This document shows, piece by piece, positions 8,424-16,724 of a stretch of DNA of 64,000 nucleotides. Each line of letters opens with the position of its first letter. Positions within the stretch are counted from its first letter, which is position 1. Source of the DNA: Planococcus halotolerans (GTDB taxonomy: Bacteria > Bacillota > Bacilli > Bacillales_A > Planococcaceae); NCBI RefSeq assembly GCF_003289955.1, contig NZ_QLZR01000007.1, positions 118,920 to 182,919 of the forward strand, given 5' to 3'. The notes under the pieces are model-generated. The model was not told the DNA's origin. It searched no databases and saw nothing but the letters and a program-made list of their open reading frames with translations. Both the position numbers and the translations under genes were made by a program.

Positions 8424-9356
8424 TTATTTTTCAGCCAGTTTTTTCATAACTACATCAGCAAGGCCCTCGATGAACAGCGGCTGCACGTTCGGCATTTCCG
8501 GACGGCGATATGCTGCACCGATTTCATCACAAACCACTTTACATTCATAATCATTGTCAAACAGCACTTCCAGATGATCCGCAACAAATCCTACTGGCGT
8601 ATAGACAAACGAATTATAGCCTTTCACATCATGCAATTCACGAGTCAGGTCCTGAACATCCGGTCCGATCCAAGGTTCAGGCGTTTGTCCGGCACTTTGC
8701 CAGCCCACTTCATAATTTTCAACGCCGGCAGCCTGAGCGATCAAATCAGCTGTTTCTTTCAATTGGTCCGGGTATGGATCACCGTTTGCAATAATTTTTT
8801 CAGGCAATGAATGCGCAGAAACAATCAGGCATGATTTCGCTCGTTCCTCTTCCGACATTTCAGCAAATGCCGCGCTGACTTTTTCGCTCCAGTATTGAAT
8901 GAATTTCGGTTCTGTGTACCAGCTTTCCACAGATGTCAGGCTGATGCCTGCTCCTTCTGCCGCTTCAGCTGCGCGTCCATTGTAGGACTTAACAGAAAAT
9001 GTTGAGAAGTGCGGCGCCAAAACAATTGAAACCGCTTCTGTAATACCGTCTTTTTTCATCGCTTCAACGCCGTCTTCGACGAACGGTTCGATGTGCTTCA
9101 AACCAAGGTAAACCTTGAACTCGATATCATCCTGGACTGCGTTCAGGCGATCACATAAAGCATTCGCCTGATCTTCTGTAATTTTTGCCAATGGAGAAAG
9201 TCCGCCGATTGCCTGGTAGCGGCTGCGGAGATCTTCCAAGCTTTCTTCGCTCGGCTTGCGGCCACGGCGGATATGCGTGTAATATCTTTCAATATCTTCT
9301 TCTTTATAAGGCGTACCATACGCCATTACCAATAATCCCATAGTCTTTTTCATCAT
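8424..9356 (-). CDS. hemH: Coproporphyrin ferrochelatase (HemH/CpfC)
   Basis: Inserts Fe2+ into coproporphyrin III in the Gram-positive coproporphyrin-dependent heme pathway. The 310-residue length matches B. subtilis HemH. The ferrochelatase signature 'SAHSLPEKI' carries the metal-binding His (about 182). The second conserved acidic residue lies in '[13 protein letters not shown]' (Glu about 263). It starts at ATG 9356 (or 9353), with AGAGGTG upstream, 27 bases after hemE. No hemY (coproporphyrinogen oxidase) follows, unlike the B. subtilis hemEHY operon. Confidence 0.93.
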   Translation of the reverse strand: MMKKTMGLLVMAYGTPYKEEDIERYYTHIRRGRKPSEESLEDLRSRYQAIGGLSPLAKITEDQANALCDRLNAVQDDIEFKVYLGLKHIEPFVEDGVEAMKKDGITEAVSIVLAPHFSTFSVKSYNGRAAEAAEGAGISLTSVESWYTEPKFIQYWSEKVSAAFAEMSEEERAKSCLIVSAHSLPEKIIANGDPYPDQLKETADLIAQAAGVENYEVGWQSAGQTPEPWIGPDVQDLTRELHDVKGYNSFVYTPVGFVADHLEVLFDNDYECKVVCDEIGAAYRRPEMPNVQPLFIEGLADVVMKKLAEK

Positions 9357-9383
9357 CAGTCACCTCTAAGAATTTATAGTCGA

Positions 9384-10427
9384 TTAGTTTTGAGATTTAT
9401 ATGCCGCACTGTATTCATGCACAAATGCTGTAAGGCGTTTTAATGTGTCCGGATTAACCTCCGGGAATACACCGTGTCCAAGATTAAAGATATAGCCATC
9501 GTCCTGCATACCCATATCAAGGATTCTTTTCGTACGCTCTTCGATTACCGGCCAATCAGCCAATAGATAGGAAGGATCGAAATTCCCCATCAATGATTTC
9601 GTCAAGCCCATCGAACGTGCTTCTGCAATCGGCAAACGCCAATCGAGCCCGACCACATCAACCGGAAGTTCATGCCATTCTTTCGCCAGATGGCTTGCTC
9701 CAACACCGAAAATTGTCAATGGCACGCCTTCTGTCCGGAGTTCATTGAAAATACGGTCCATAACCGGTTTGATGAAAATCCGATAATCTTCCACGTTAAG
9801 AGCCCCAACCCACGAATCAAAAATTTGGATCGCTTTTGCGCCCGCTTTAATTTGTGCTTTAACATAAGGTATGATGGTGTCAGCCAGTTTATCCATCAAA
9901 GCGAACCACATTTGTGGCTGCGATACCATCATCGCTTTTGTTTTGTTGTAGCTTCTCGATGGCCCGCCTTCAATCATATAGCTGGCGAGTGTGAACGGTG
10001 CACCGGAAAAACCGATAAGCGGCACATTCAATTGTTCTTCAGTCAATAATTTGATCGTTTTCAACACATAATCAACATCCTGTTCAGGATTGATCTCACC
10101 AAGCCGGCTGATATCTTCCATAGTACGGATCGGATTGTCGATTACCGGACCGATTCCCGCTTTGATTTTTACGTCCACACCGATTGCCGGAAGTGGCGTC
10201 ACAATGTCTTTATAAAGAATTGCAGCGTCGACATTGTATTGGTCGACCGGCAATTTAGTGACATATGCACACAGCTCAGGCTGATGCGTAATTTCTTCCA
10301 ATGAGTATTTTTCTTTGATTTTGCGGTATTCCGGCTGCGAACGGCCCGCCTGCCTCATAAACCAAACAGGTACATGATCCGTTTTTTCTCCTCTAGCCGC
10401 TCTCAGGTAAGTATCGTTAAAAGCCAT
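9384..10427 (-). CDS. hemE: Uroporphyrinogen decarboxylase
   Basis: Decarboxylates the four acetate side chains of uroporphyrinogen III to give coproporphyrinogen III. The 347-residue protein has the family signatures '[17 protein letters not shown]' near the N-terminus and '[17 protein letters not shown]' in the middle; the active-site Asp/Tyr neighbourhood is conserved. The longest frame starts at 10466, but ATG 10427 has AAGGGATG upstream and the canonical '[14 protein letters not shown]' N-terminus. It is the first gene of a hemE-hemH-ytkA-like unit, divergent from hmoB. Confidence 0.92.
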   Translation of the reverse strand: MAFNDTYLRAARGEKTDHVPVWFMRQAGRSQPEYRKIKEKYSLEEITHQPELCAYVTKLPVDQYNVDAAILYKDIVTPLPAIGVDVKIKAGIGPVIDNPIRTMEDISRLGEINPEQDVDYVLKTIKLLTEEQLNVPLIGFSGAPFTLASYMIEGGPSRSYNKTKAMMVSQPQMWFALMDKLADTIIPYVKAQIKAGAKAIQIFDSWVGALNVEDYRIFIKPVMDRIFNELRTEGVPLTIFGVGASHLAKEWHELPVDVVGLDWRLPIAEARSMGLTKSLMGNFDPSYLLADWPVIEERTKRILDMGMQDDGYIFNLGHGVFPEVNPDTLKRLTAFVHEYSAAYKSQN

Positions 10428-10532
10428 TGCAAAAAACATCCCTTCAAAATATATCGTCCACTGCATATCGTTCTTATATCCGTATATACTATAGACTCTC
10501 TGTTTTCCATTGTATAGATTCTGCGGGCAAAT

Positions 10533-10555
10533 GTCATAAATTAGACGCTTATGAC
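10533..10555. promoter_or_regulatory. Operator-like dyad between hemE and hmoB
   Basis: A perfect 7-base inverted repeat, GTCATAA - 9 bases - TTATGAC, in the divergent intergenic region. It lies near a possible hemE promoter (minus-strand TATACA near 10510). It does not match the Fur or PerR consensus. The regulator is unknown. Confidence 0.4.
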
Positions 10556-10636
10556 TTCACTAGATTGACAAAGGGGGTTTGCTGTTATTTTTTTCAGGGA
10601 AAGTTATACTGAATATATACTTAGGAGGGATTATTG

Positions 10637-11146
10637 ATGAATTTATTCATGACTACAGGAACATATGAATATATGAAGAAAATGCGTGATAAGCATCCTG
10701 AAGAAACGATGGTCGTGATGCAAGGGGAAAATACCACCTTGATCCTGCACGAAACAGAAGGCAAAAGCATCTTCCAAACACCCCGCAGATATGAAGTTGT
10801 AGATGGTACTGGCGAATTCAAAGAAAAAGGTTTTTTTGTTTTCAATAATATTCCGGTAACCGACGAAGGCCGTCCGATTTTTGAGCACCGCTTCAAAAAC
10901 CGTGCAGGTGCGATTGAAAATGAACCGGGTTATGTCGCTTTCCGTGTACTGCGCCCACTCGATTCCGACACTTACGTCGTTTTGACCGAATGGGAGTCTC
11001 CAGCTTTCTTTGAAAAATGGAAAGAGTCACAGGCATTTTCAAAAGCGCATTCCAAATCGGAAGACGCACCAGCTTCAAAACCCGTCAATATCTTCGCGGG
11101 CTCTTCGTATGTCACCACATATTCTGCGAAGCCTGAAGACGAGTGA
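10637..11146 (+). CDS. hmoB: Heme-degrading monooxygenase HmoB-like (IsdG/ABM fold)
   Basis: A 169-residue protein resembling B. subtilis HmoB (YhgC): a less conserved N-terminal half and a C-terminal antibiotic-biosynthesis-monooxygenase (ABM) half. The latter includes 'FRVLRPLDSDTYVVLTEWES' and 'AFFEKWKESQAFSKAH', where IsdG-type enzymes bind heme. It should cleave heme and release iron. The ATG at 10637 follows AGGAGGG by eight bases and is preferred over an in-frame TTG at 10634. Its placement back-to-back with hemE-hemH couples heme breakdown and synthesis genes, as in B. subtilis. Confidence 0.82.
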   Translation: MNLFMTTGTYEYMKKMRDKHPEETMVVMQGENTTLILHETEGKSIFQTPRRYEVVDGTGEFKEKGFFVFNNIPVTDEGRPIFEHRFKNRAGAIENEPGYVAFRVLRPLDSDTYVVLTEWESPAFFEKWKESQAFSKAHSKSEDAPASKPVNIFAGSSYVTTYSAKPEDE

Positions 11147-11202
11147 TTGAACGGCTCCGCATAGGGCGGAGCGAATACATACCAGAACAGGAGGAATTTT
11201 AA

Positions 11203-12201
11203 GTGATTTTTGTTTATTTTTTAATAGCCGGCATCATAACTGTCTATGCTTCGATTAAAATGTCGGAGTATGCGGATGTCATCAGTGAAAAAACAGCTAT
11301 GGGCGGCATGATGGTGGGTACCCTTCTATTGGCCGGTGCCACTTCCCTCCCGGAAGTTTCAACCAGTTTCTCAGCGGCCGCCATCGGCAATGCCGATATC
11401 GCCGTCGGAAACATGATCGGCTCCAACCTTTTCAACTTATTCATCCTGGGAGCGTTCGACTTCCTGTTGAGAAAGCGCCGCATTCTGGACCGGGCATCCC
11501 GTGATAACATCTATACTTCCCTGCTTGGTATCTTATTGACGATATTGGTCATGTTGGCCCTGTGGCTCCGGATTGATACACAAATTCTGGGTGTAGGACT
11601 CGACGCCTTGATCATAGCCGCCACTTATATTATAGGTATGGTGGCCATCAATAAACTGCCGTCGCTCGATCCTGTAGCAGAAGCGGCAGCAGCTGAAGAA
11701 GAAGAGCCGGATAACCCAAGTGCAGGCCTTTCTGCAAAAGGAGCAATCATCCGTTTCATTATTGCTGCGCTCGTCATTCTGGGCGCCGGAACTGCTCTAT
11801 CGATCACAGGTGACCAGATTGCCATTATTACGGGAATCGGTTCCAGCTTCATCGGCAGTTTCCTGATTGCCGCTGCCACTTCCCTGCCGGAAGCGATTGC
11901 TGTATTTGTTGCCTTGCGCCTGAACAATGTCAATATGGCTGTTGGTGCAATTCTGGGATCGAACATTTTCAACATGATCATCCTTGCCCTGTCTGACCCT
12001 GTTTACCGGGATGGCAACCTGATTGCCGCTGCTACACCAGGTGCAACGATGATCATCGCGACTGGCGTATTGGTCATGTCATTATTGGCATTGTATTTAC
12101 TCGCCAGAAAGAACAGTGCGTCAGTAATGACTTATGCGGTTCCTTCGTTCATCATCATTATCATTTATTTTGCAGCGTCCTATATGAACTTCACATATTA
12201 A
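11203..12201 (+). CDS. Sodium/calcium exchanger family protein (YrbG/CaxA-like)
   Basis: A 332-residue membrane protein of the CaCA superfamily, with two inverted alpha-repeats: 'GATSLPEVSTS' (about 45-55) with 'GNMIGSNLFNLF', and 'AATSLPEAIA' (about 224-233) with 'GAILGSNIFNMI'. The halves are joined by an acidic cytoplasmic loop (about 155-178). It has about ten hydrophobic helices. It probably exchanges Ca2+ or another cation for Na+ or H+ (family knowledge). The start is GTG 11203, eight bases after AGGAGG. It lies downstream of hmoB on the same strand with a GC-rich hairpin but no T-run between, so partial read-through is possible. Confidence 0.85.
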   Translation: MIFVYFLIAGIITVYASIKMSEYADVISEKTAMGGMMVGTLLLAGATSLPEVSTSFSAAAIGNADIAVGNMIGSNLFNLFILGAFDFLLRKRRILDRASRDNIYTSLLGILLTILVMLALWLRIDTQILGVGLDALIIAATYIIGMVAINKLPSLDPVAEAAAAEEEEPDNPSAGLSAKGAIIRFIIAALVILGAGTALSITGDQIAIITGIGSSFIGSFLIAAATSLPEAIAVFVALRLNNVNMAVGAILGSNIFNMIILALSDPVYRDGNLIAAATPGATMIIATGVLVMSLLALYLLARKNSASVMTYAVPSFIIIIIYFAASYMNFTY

Positions 12202-12202
12202 G

Positions 12203-12322
12203 AGAAAAGCGGAAGTGCCTGTCCAGCTCTGAAAGGCATAAGGCATTCTAGCGAAGTGGCGTTCTTTGCCACATAGCTAGGATGACTTATGTCCCGAAGA
12301 GCTAGGCGCTGGAGGCTGGACA
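12203..12322 (+). repeat. Intergenic repeat family A, full-length copy
   Basis: A 120-base element from AGAAAAGCGGAAGTGCCTGT to GGAGGCTGGACA. It is largely self-complementary: the ends pair (AAGTGCCTGTCCAGC with GCTAGGCGCTGG-type bases), and an inner cruciform pairs GGCATTCTAGC / GCTAGGATG around GTGGC/GCCAC. Related copies occur at 7755, 19469-19713 (nested) and 34899 (truncated). Similar elements are known from intergenic regions of many Bacillaceae; no coding capacity is seen. Confidence 0.8.
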
Positions 12323-12330
12323 ATGAAATG

Positions 12331-12360
12331 GAAGAGAGCGAAATTCGCTCTCTTTTTTTC
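12331..12360 (+). terminator. Intrinsic terminator of the exchanger gene
   Basis: Stem GAGAGCGAA/TTCGCTCTC followed by a seven-base T-run, just after the repeat element. Confidence 0.85.
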
Positions 12361-12370
12361 TTGTCCAATT

Positions 12371-12402
12371 ATTATGTTATTATTTACTGAATAATACATA
12401 AT
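12371..12402. promoter_or_regulatory. AT-rich near-perfect dyad before the amidohydrolase RBS
   Basis: Left arm ATTATGTTATTATT and right arm AATAATACATAAT differ by one inserted base and flank five bases (TACTG). It ends four bases before the GAGGAGG ribosome binding site. It could be an operator or a weak RNA hairpin. Confidence 0.4.
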
Positions 12403-12419
12403 TTCGAGGAGGGGTTTTA

Positions 12420-13589
12420 TTGGTGATTGAAAAATTATACACGGAGCTTGAGACAGCTTATCCGGAAATGGTGGACATCCGCCGGCATCTGCATATGCAC
12501 CCGGAAGTTTCTTTCAATGAAACAAAAACGGCCTATTACATCCGGCATTATTATGAACAATTGGGCGTCGACGTCCGGCATAATGTCGGAGGCAACGGGG
12601 TGGTCGCGACAGTGCGTGGCGCTAAACCTGGAAAGACGATTGCTCTGCGTGCGGATTTTGACGCACTTCCTATCCAGGATCAAAAAGATGTTCCTTATAA
12701 ATCCCAGACGGCTAATGTCATGCATGCCTGTGGACACGACGGCCACACTGCCACCCTTCTCGTATTGGGCAAAATCCTGCACAGTTTGCGCCGTGAACTG
12801 GAAGGAACTTATGTCCTCATCCACCAGCATGCCGAAGAACTGGTTCCTGGTGGTGCAATGGCGATGATCAAAGATGGAGCTCTGGATGGTGTAGATCAAA
12901 TTTTTGGCACCCATCTCTGGTCGATGACTCCTCTTGGACAAATTGATTACCGCGTAGGACCGATTATCGCTGCCGCCGACAGCTTCACCTTGAAAATCCA
13001 GGGGCGCGGAGGGCACGGTGCCATGCCGCATAATACAAGAGATGCCATCGTGCTCGGTTCCCAAATTGTCATGAACCTTCAGCAACTGGTATCACGGCGC
13101 GTTGACCCATTGGAATCAGCTGTTTTATCGGTCGGATCATTTGTTGCCGAGAATCCTTTCAACATCATCGCTGACCAAGCTGTTCTCAAAGGAACGATCC
13201 GCACATTCAACGAACAGATACGGGATCTGATGGAAGAAGAGATGGAACGGATCATTCAGGGAAATTGTCTTGCAGCAGGCTGCACTTATGAATTCACTTA
13301 TAACCGCGGCTATTCCCCTCTCGTCAATCACGAAAAGGAAACGATGTATTTAAAAGACATCGCCGAACAAGTTCCTGGAGTCAAGAAATTGTACAACACG
13401 CCTCCATTGATGATTGGTGAAGATTTCGCCTACTATCTTGAAAAAGTTCCAGGCACCTTTTTCCTTACAGGCGCTATGCCAGACGGCGAAGTCTATCCTC
13501 ATCACCATCCGAAATTCGACTTTAAAGAAGAGGCAATGCTGATTGCGGCAAAAACACTCGGAAGTGCCGCCCTTCATGCCCATCAATAA
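12420..13589 (+). CDS. yhaA: M20 family amidohydrolase (YhaA-like)
   Basis: A 389-residue zinc-dependent N-acyl-amino-acid amidohydrolase of the M20D group (AmaA/HipO/YhaA). Metal-binding motifs: 'LRADFDALPIQD' (about 77-88), 'HACGHDGHTATL' (about 102-113), 'HAEEL' and a late His in 'HHHPKFDF'. The dimerisation/lid insertion occupies the middle. The start is TTG 12420 or GTG 12423; both follow AGGAGG at acceptable spacing. The position upstream of convergent ecsB matches yhaA in B. subtilis. The physiological substrate is unknown. Confidence 0.85.
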   Translation: MVIEKLYTELETAYPEMVDIRRHLHMHPEVSFNETKTAYYIRHYYEQLGVDVRHNVGGNGVVATVRGAKPGKTIALRADFDALPIQDQKDVPYKSQTANVMHACGHDGHTATLLVLGKILHSLRRELEGTYVLIHQHAEELVPGGAMAMIKDGALDGVDQIFGTHLWSMTPLGQIDYRVGPIIAAADSFTLKIQGRGGHGAMPHNTRDAIVLGSQIVMNLQQLVSRRVDPLESAVLSVGSFVAENPFNIIADQAVLKGTIRTFNEQIRDLMEEEMERIIQGNCLAAGCTYEFTYNRGYSPLVNHEKETMYLKDIAEQVPGVKKLYNTPPLMIGEDFAYYLEKVPGTFFLTGAMPDGEVYPHHHPKFDFKEEAMLIAAKTLGSAALHAHQ

Positions 13590-13593
13590 GTAC

Positions 13594-13635
13594 AGAAATC
13601 CCGTTTCCAGCAAGTTCTGGAAACGGGATTTTTCA
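13594..13635. terminator. Bidirectional terminator between yhaA and ecsB
   Basis: A 15-pair stem (AAATCCCGTTTCCAG with CTGGAAACGGGATTT) and six-base loop, T-rich on both sides, between convergent genes. Confidence 0.92.
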
Positions 13636-14853
13636 TTTTTTCTTCTTATTTTTATTGGCCGAAAACATCAATGTGATAAGTGAAACAACGATTATCGCTG
13701 CAAAAATGATAGCAGCTGAAAGATAAGCACCTGTAATCAAGAGAACCGCTGCAACCAATACCGCCTGAGCAAGCTGTAAAATCACTATCAGCTTTTTTAC
13801 GGCGTGCTGCCGCGTATACTGCGACAATGGAAAAAGATTATCCATGCGAAAATGTTGGGTCTGGTTCAGCCCCTGCCATATTTGAATAGCCGTTGCGAAT
13901 GCCAGAGCTCCTGCAAAAATGGCCATAGCAATCGTGAAAGGAATCAGCAAGGCACCAGCCATCGAAAGTAAGGTCAGCCGCACCCAAAGGTAAAACAATT
14001 CATCAGAACGGATAAATGTGCGCCATACAAGATAGTAATGTGCATCTTTCGGATTTTTCCCGATAAATTTATAGACCCAATTCAGCCAGCTGCGCTGCTT
14101 GATCTTTCCTTTGATCTGGGGGACATCCGTAAAATAATTCGCGAACTGGTAGAAACGCAGCATGCGATTTTCTTCCAGCCGGACAAAATGTTCGTATGGA
14201 AACGGCAGCCCTGCCGCCCGGTTCTGTGTCCATTTGCCGTACAGGATCATGGCAAATAAAAGCAAGGCAGCGACTAATACCAGATTATCTACGTAAAAGT
14301 ATGTAAAGGCAAAAGCCAATACAAAACGGCTCAACCGGTCCAACCATGATTTTTGCCCAGCGAACGCTTTTCTGAAAGAAAACTCAGTTTGGACATTCCA
14401 CCATTTGATAATCAACAATAATAGAGGAAATCCAATCAGATAAGATGTTTCCAATCCGTATACTGCGTTAACCATCGGCAATGAAACGATAAATGCAATG
14501 GCAGGCAAATATAGCTGTGACAGGAAAGACCATTTCCGGGCCGGCTTAAGAAATTCGTCCAATTTGCTTTCCAGCGGCAAAAAATAGACCATATCGGCCT
14601 CTTTCAGCAAGGTAGATGGCGGGCTGTAGGCAAGCAGCACTCCAAAAATGGTGGCCAGCAACAAAGCTGCCGGAAAATCTTCCGGAACATTCTGTACCCA
14701 GTCACTGTAGGCATAACCAGCCGCCCCAATTGCAAAAAGCAGTACTACTGCAATATGTCCGGTAAAGATGTATTTAAAATAATTCTGCACTTCCACTGTA
14801 TAGCTGCGGAAGCGCTTGGACCAGACATCATGCAGGTTCTTCATTGTCATCAT
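13633..14853 (-). CDS. ecsB: ABC transporter permease EcsB
   Basis: A 406-residue membrane protein with about nine to ten hydrophobic segments arranged in pairs, matching EcsB in size and order after EcsA. EcsAB affects secretion, competence and intramembrane proteolysis by RasP in B. subtilis; its transported substrate is still debated. The start overlaps the end of ecsA by 26 bases, so expression is coupled. A long central soluble loop (about 195-280) contains 'PFPYEHFVRLEENRMLRFYQ', characteristic of the family. The C-terminus ends in a Lys run. Confidence 0.88.
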   Translation of the reverse strand: MMTMKNLHDVWSKRFRSYTVEVQNYFKYIFTGHIAVVLLFAIGAAGYAYSDWVQNVPEDFPAALLLATIFGVLLAYSPPSTLLKEADMVYFLPLESKLDEFLKPARKWSFLSQLYLPAIAFIVSLPMVNAVYGLETSYLIGFPLLLLIIKWWNVQTEFSFRKAFAGQKSWLDRLSRFVLAFAFTYFYVDNLVLVAALLLFAMILYGKWTQNRAAGLPFPYEHFVRLEENRMLRFYQFANYFTDVPQIKGKIKQRSWLNWVYKFIGKNPKDAHYYLVWRTFIRSDELFYLWVRLTLLSMAGALLIPFTIAMAIFAGALAFATAIQIWQGLNQTQHFRMDNLFPLSQYTRQHAVKKLIVILQLAQAVLVAAVLLITGAYLSAAIIFAAIIVVSLITLMFSANKNKKKK

Positions 14854-15577
14854 CCTCGGTCATCGCGATATAGAGATCATCCAGCGTTGCATGGGGCATG
14901 CTGAATTCTTTTCGCAGATCCGCCATTGTACCGATAGCACGCACTTTTCCGTTATGCAGCAAAATGATGCGGTCGCAATATTTCTCAGCAGTCGCAAGAA
15001 TATGGGTCGACATTAAAACCGAAGCCCCTTTTTTCTTTTGTGTTTCCATTTGATCCAGTAAAGATTTGATGCCAAGCGGGTCGAGCCCGACAAACGGTTC
15101 ATCAATAATGTAAAGGGCAGGATTCACCAGAAAAGCGCTCATGATCATAACTTTTTGGCGCATCCCTTTTGAAAAATGCGATGGAAACCATTTCAGTCTT
15201 TTTTCCATTCTGAATTCTTTCAATAATTCTGCAGAACGTTTCTCGAATGTATCCTGATCAAGGCCATAAGCCATTGCCGTCAGTTCCAAATGTTCACGCA
15301 AAGTCAGCTCTTCATATAAAACCGGCGTTTCCGGGATATAGGAAAATGAAGAACGGTATGCATCCATATCTTCCTGGAAACTCTTTCCGTTCAGTCGGAT
15401 TTCGCCTGACTTTGCCTGCATGATTCCGATTATATGCTTGATGGTGGTACTTTTTCCGGCACCATTCAAACCGATCAAGCCGACAAGTTCACCTTTCCTG
15501 ATTGAAAAACTGACGTCTTTCAATACCGGTTTTCGGGTATAACCCCCTGTTAACGATTCAACTTCCAGAACTGCCAA
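14828..15577 (-). CDS. ecsA: ABC transporter ATP-binding protein EcsA
   Basis: A 249-residue ATPase partner of EcsB. Walker A GLNGAGKSTT (about 35-44), signature 'HFSKGMRQKV' and Walker B 'LYIIDEPFVGLDPLG' are intact. A longer frame opens with GTG 15586, but TTG 15577 is preferred. It lies seven to eight bases after AGAGGTG and gives 'MAVLEVESLTGGYTRKPV', which aligns without gaps with the B. subtilis EcsA N-terminus. The first gene of ecsAB; a MITE-like repeat ends 20 bases upstream of the start codon, so the promoter is probably inside or altered by that element. No ecsC follows. Confidence 0.92.
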   Translation of the reverse strand: MAVLEVESLTGGYTRKPVLKDVSFSIRKGELVGLIGLNGAGKSTTIKHIIGIMQAKSGEIRLNGKSFQEDMDAYRSSFSYIPETPVLYEELTLREHLELTAMAYGLDQDTFEKRSAELLKEFRMEKRLKWFPSHFSKGMRQKVMIMSAFLVNPALYIIDEPFVGLDPLGIKSLLDQMETQKKKGASVLMSTHILATAEKYCDRIILLHNGKVRAIGTMADLRKEFSMPHATLDDLYIAMTEDDDNEEPA

Positions 15578-15596
15578 TTCATACACCTCTTTCTTA

Positions 15597-16105
15597 CTAT
15601 ATAAGTTGAACTAATAATTCTTTGTAGTCGATATTCCGCAAAAAAGCTTCGAAGACATTAGCCGACGCTAGCGAGGCTAAGTCTTTGCGACGAAGTGCAA
15701 AGCACTGCAACGCACTTTCATGTCTCGAAGCCAGCGAAGCGATGCAGAGACAGGAGCACGTGACTTTATTCCTACGTGTTCTTGCTGAACTAACTTACAT
15801 CCTTGCTCCTGCAGCGCTGCGCTAGCTTCGTCGCAAAGAGTCGGCCTTGCAAGCTTCGGCCGACTCTTCGCTGTTTTGCTCCATATCTTTAGAGATGTCT
15901 CTCAGCAAAGGCGCGGCTCAGGAGCAGGCGAATGCCGACGGAGCAATAAGACGAGTGCTCTTCTCGGCTTATTGCGGGAGGCAATGTGCGCCATGAGCTT
16001 GCGGCGCCACCTTTGCGACGAGCAGTGCGCAGGAGCATAATCTTTGCACTGTCCAAAGCGCCGAAGCGGTATATATAGACTAAATCTTTTATTCAACTTA
16101 TATAG
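15597..16105. mobile_element. MITE-like repeat element with inverted termini between ecsA and hit
   Basis: A 509-base non-coding segment bounded by perfect 14-base inverted repeats, CTATATAAGTTGAA (15597-15610) and its complement (16092-16105). The similarity continues imperfectly for about 45 bases (both ends reach a GATAT/CCGC block). The inside is rich in hairpins, for example AGTCGGCC/GGCCGACT at 15838-15866, and in AGCG/GCGA words. A ~45-base stretch, TTTCATGTCTCGAAGCC..GGAGCACG (15716-15760), recurs at 50628-50668. The inner boundary words 'AGATATGGAG' and 'TTTTGCGGAATATCG' also recur there. No transposase is encoded and no clear target duplication is seen. Confidence 0.65.
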
Positions 16106-16187
16106 CCATTGTATCAAAATCTGCGGACAATTTCTTTTTCTTAAATTGAATTATGGTAGACTGAAGAAAATGGAAAGGATGTTGTAT

Positions 16188-16619
16188 ATGACGAATTGCA
16201 TTTTCTGCAAAATCATTTCAGGTGAAATCCCAAGCGTAAAAATTTATGAAGATGAACATGTCTTCGCCTTTATGGATATTATGCCTTTATCTAAGGGACA
16301 TACCCTTCTCATCCCGAAAACACACCGTGAATCAGTTTATGACCTTACGCCGGACGAAGCAGGAAACCTTTTCAGCGTGGCTCCAAAAATTGCTGCAGCC
16401 ATTAAGGAAACCTTCAATCCGGAAGGCTTGAACCTTCTCAACAATAACGGAGCCAAAGCCGGTCAAAGCGTATTCCATTTCCACCTCCATTTCATCCCCC
16501 GATACGGCGAGACAGATGGATTCGGAGCTAAATGGATAACCAAAGAAAAAGAATTCACCACAGAACGGATCCAGGAACTGGCTGAGGAAGTTAAAAATAA
16601 ATTAGCTGCCGGTGCTTGA
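16188..16619 (+). CDS. hit: HIT family nucleotide-binding protein
   Basis: A 143-residue Hint-branch HIT protein, a nucleoside phosphoramidase/AMP-lysine hydrolase type. It has N-terminal zinc-site cysteines in 'CIFCKIISGEIPS' and the catalytic His triad 'HFHLHF' (His 97, 99, 101). The longest frame starts at 16044 inside the repeat, but ATG 16188 has AAAGGATG upstream and the canonical 'MTNCIFCK' start. It is divergent from ecsAB, as in B. subtilis. Confidence 0.93.
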   Translation: MTNCIFCKIISGEIPSVKIYEDEHVFAFMDIMPLSKGHTLLIPKTHRESVYDLTPDEAGNLFSVAPKIAAAIKETFNPEGLNLLNNNGAKAGQSVFHFHLHFIPRYGETDGFGAKWITKEKEFTTERIQELAEEVKNKLAAGA

Positions 16620-16672
16620 TTTAACTGAACAGAGAGTATAGAATCAATAATAAGTTTTTCGCCTGCGGTCAC

Positions 16673-16724
16673 GAGGACGCGCCGGGAGAAACTAAAATAG
16701 CCATGAGCTGAGGAGAGATGAGAA
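16673..16724 (+). promoter_or_regulatory. Probable TRAP (MtrB) RNA-binding site over the trpP RBS
   Basis: A series of (G/U)AG triplets: UAG 16698, GAG 16705, 16710, 16715 and 16720, with spacers of 4, 2, 2 and 2 bases, plus more distant GAGs at 16673 and 16686. The run covers the Shine-Dalgarno (GAGGAGAG) and ends two bases before the ATG. B. subtilis trpP (yhaG) is translationally repressed by tryptophan-bound TRAP at an equivalent place. A purine-rich RBS alone could mimic part of this pattern. Confidence 0.6.

Noticed and set aside
10565..10610. TTGACA and TATACT upstream of hmoB as one promoter
   Set aside because: They are 34 bases apart, too far for a sigma-A promoter.
10467..10636. 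Fur or PerR box between hemE and hmoB
   Set aside because: The only strong palindrome (GTCATAA-N9-TTATGAC) does not match either consensus.
15902..16117. 71-codon minus-strand frame within the MITE-like element
   Set aside because: Arg/His-rich translation of structured repeat DNA without an RBS; not a plausible protein.
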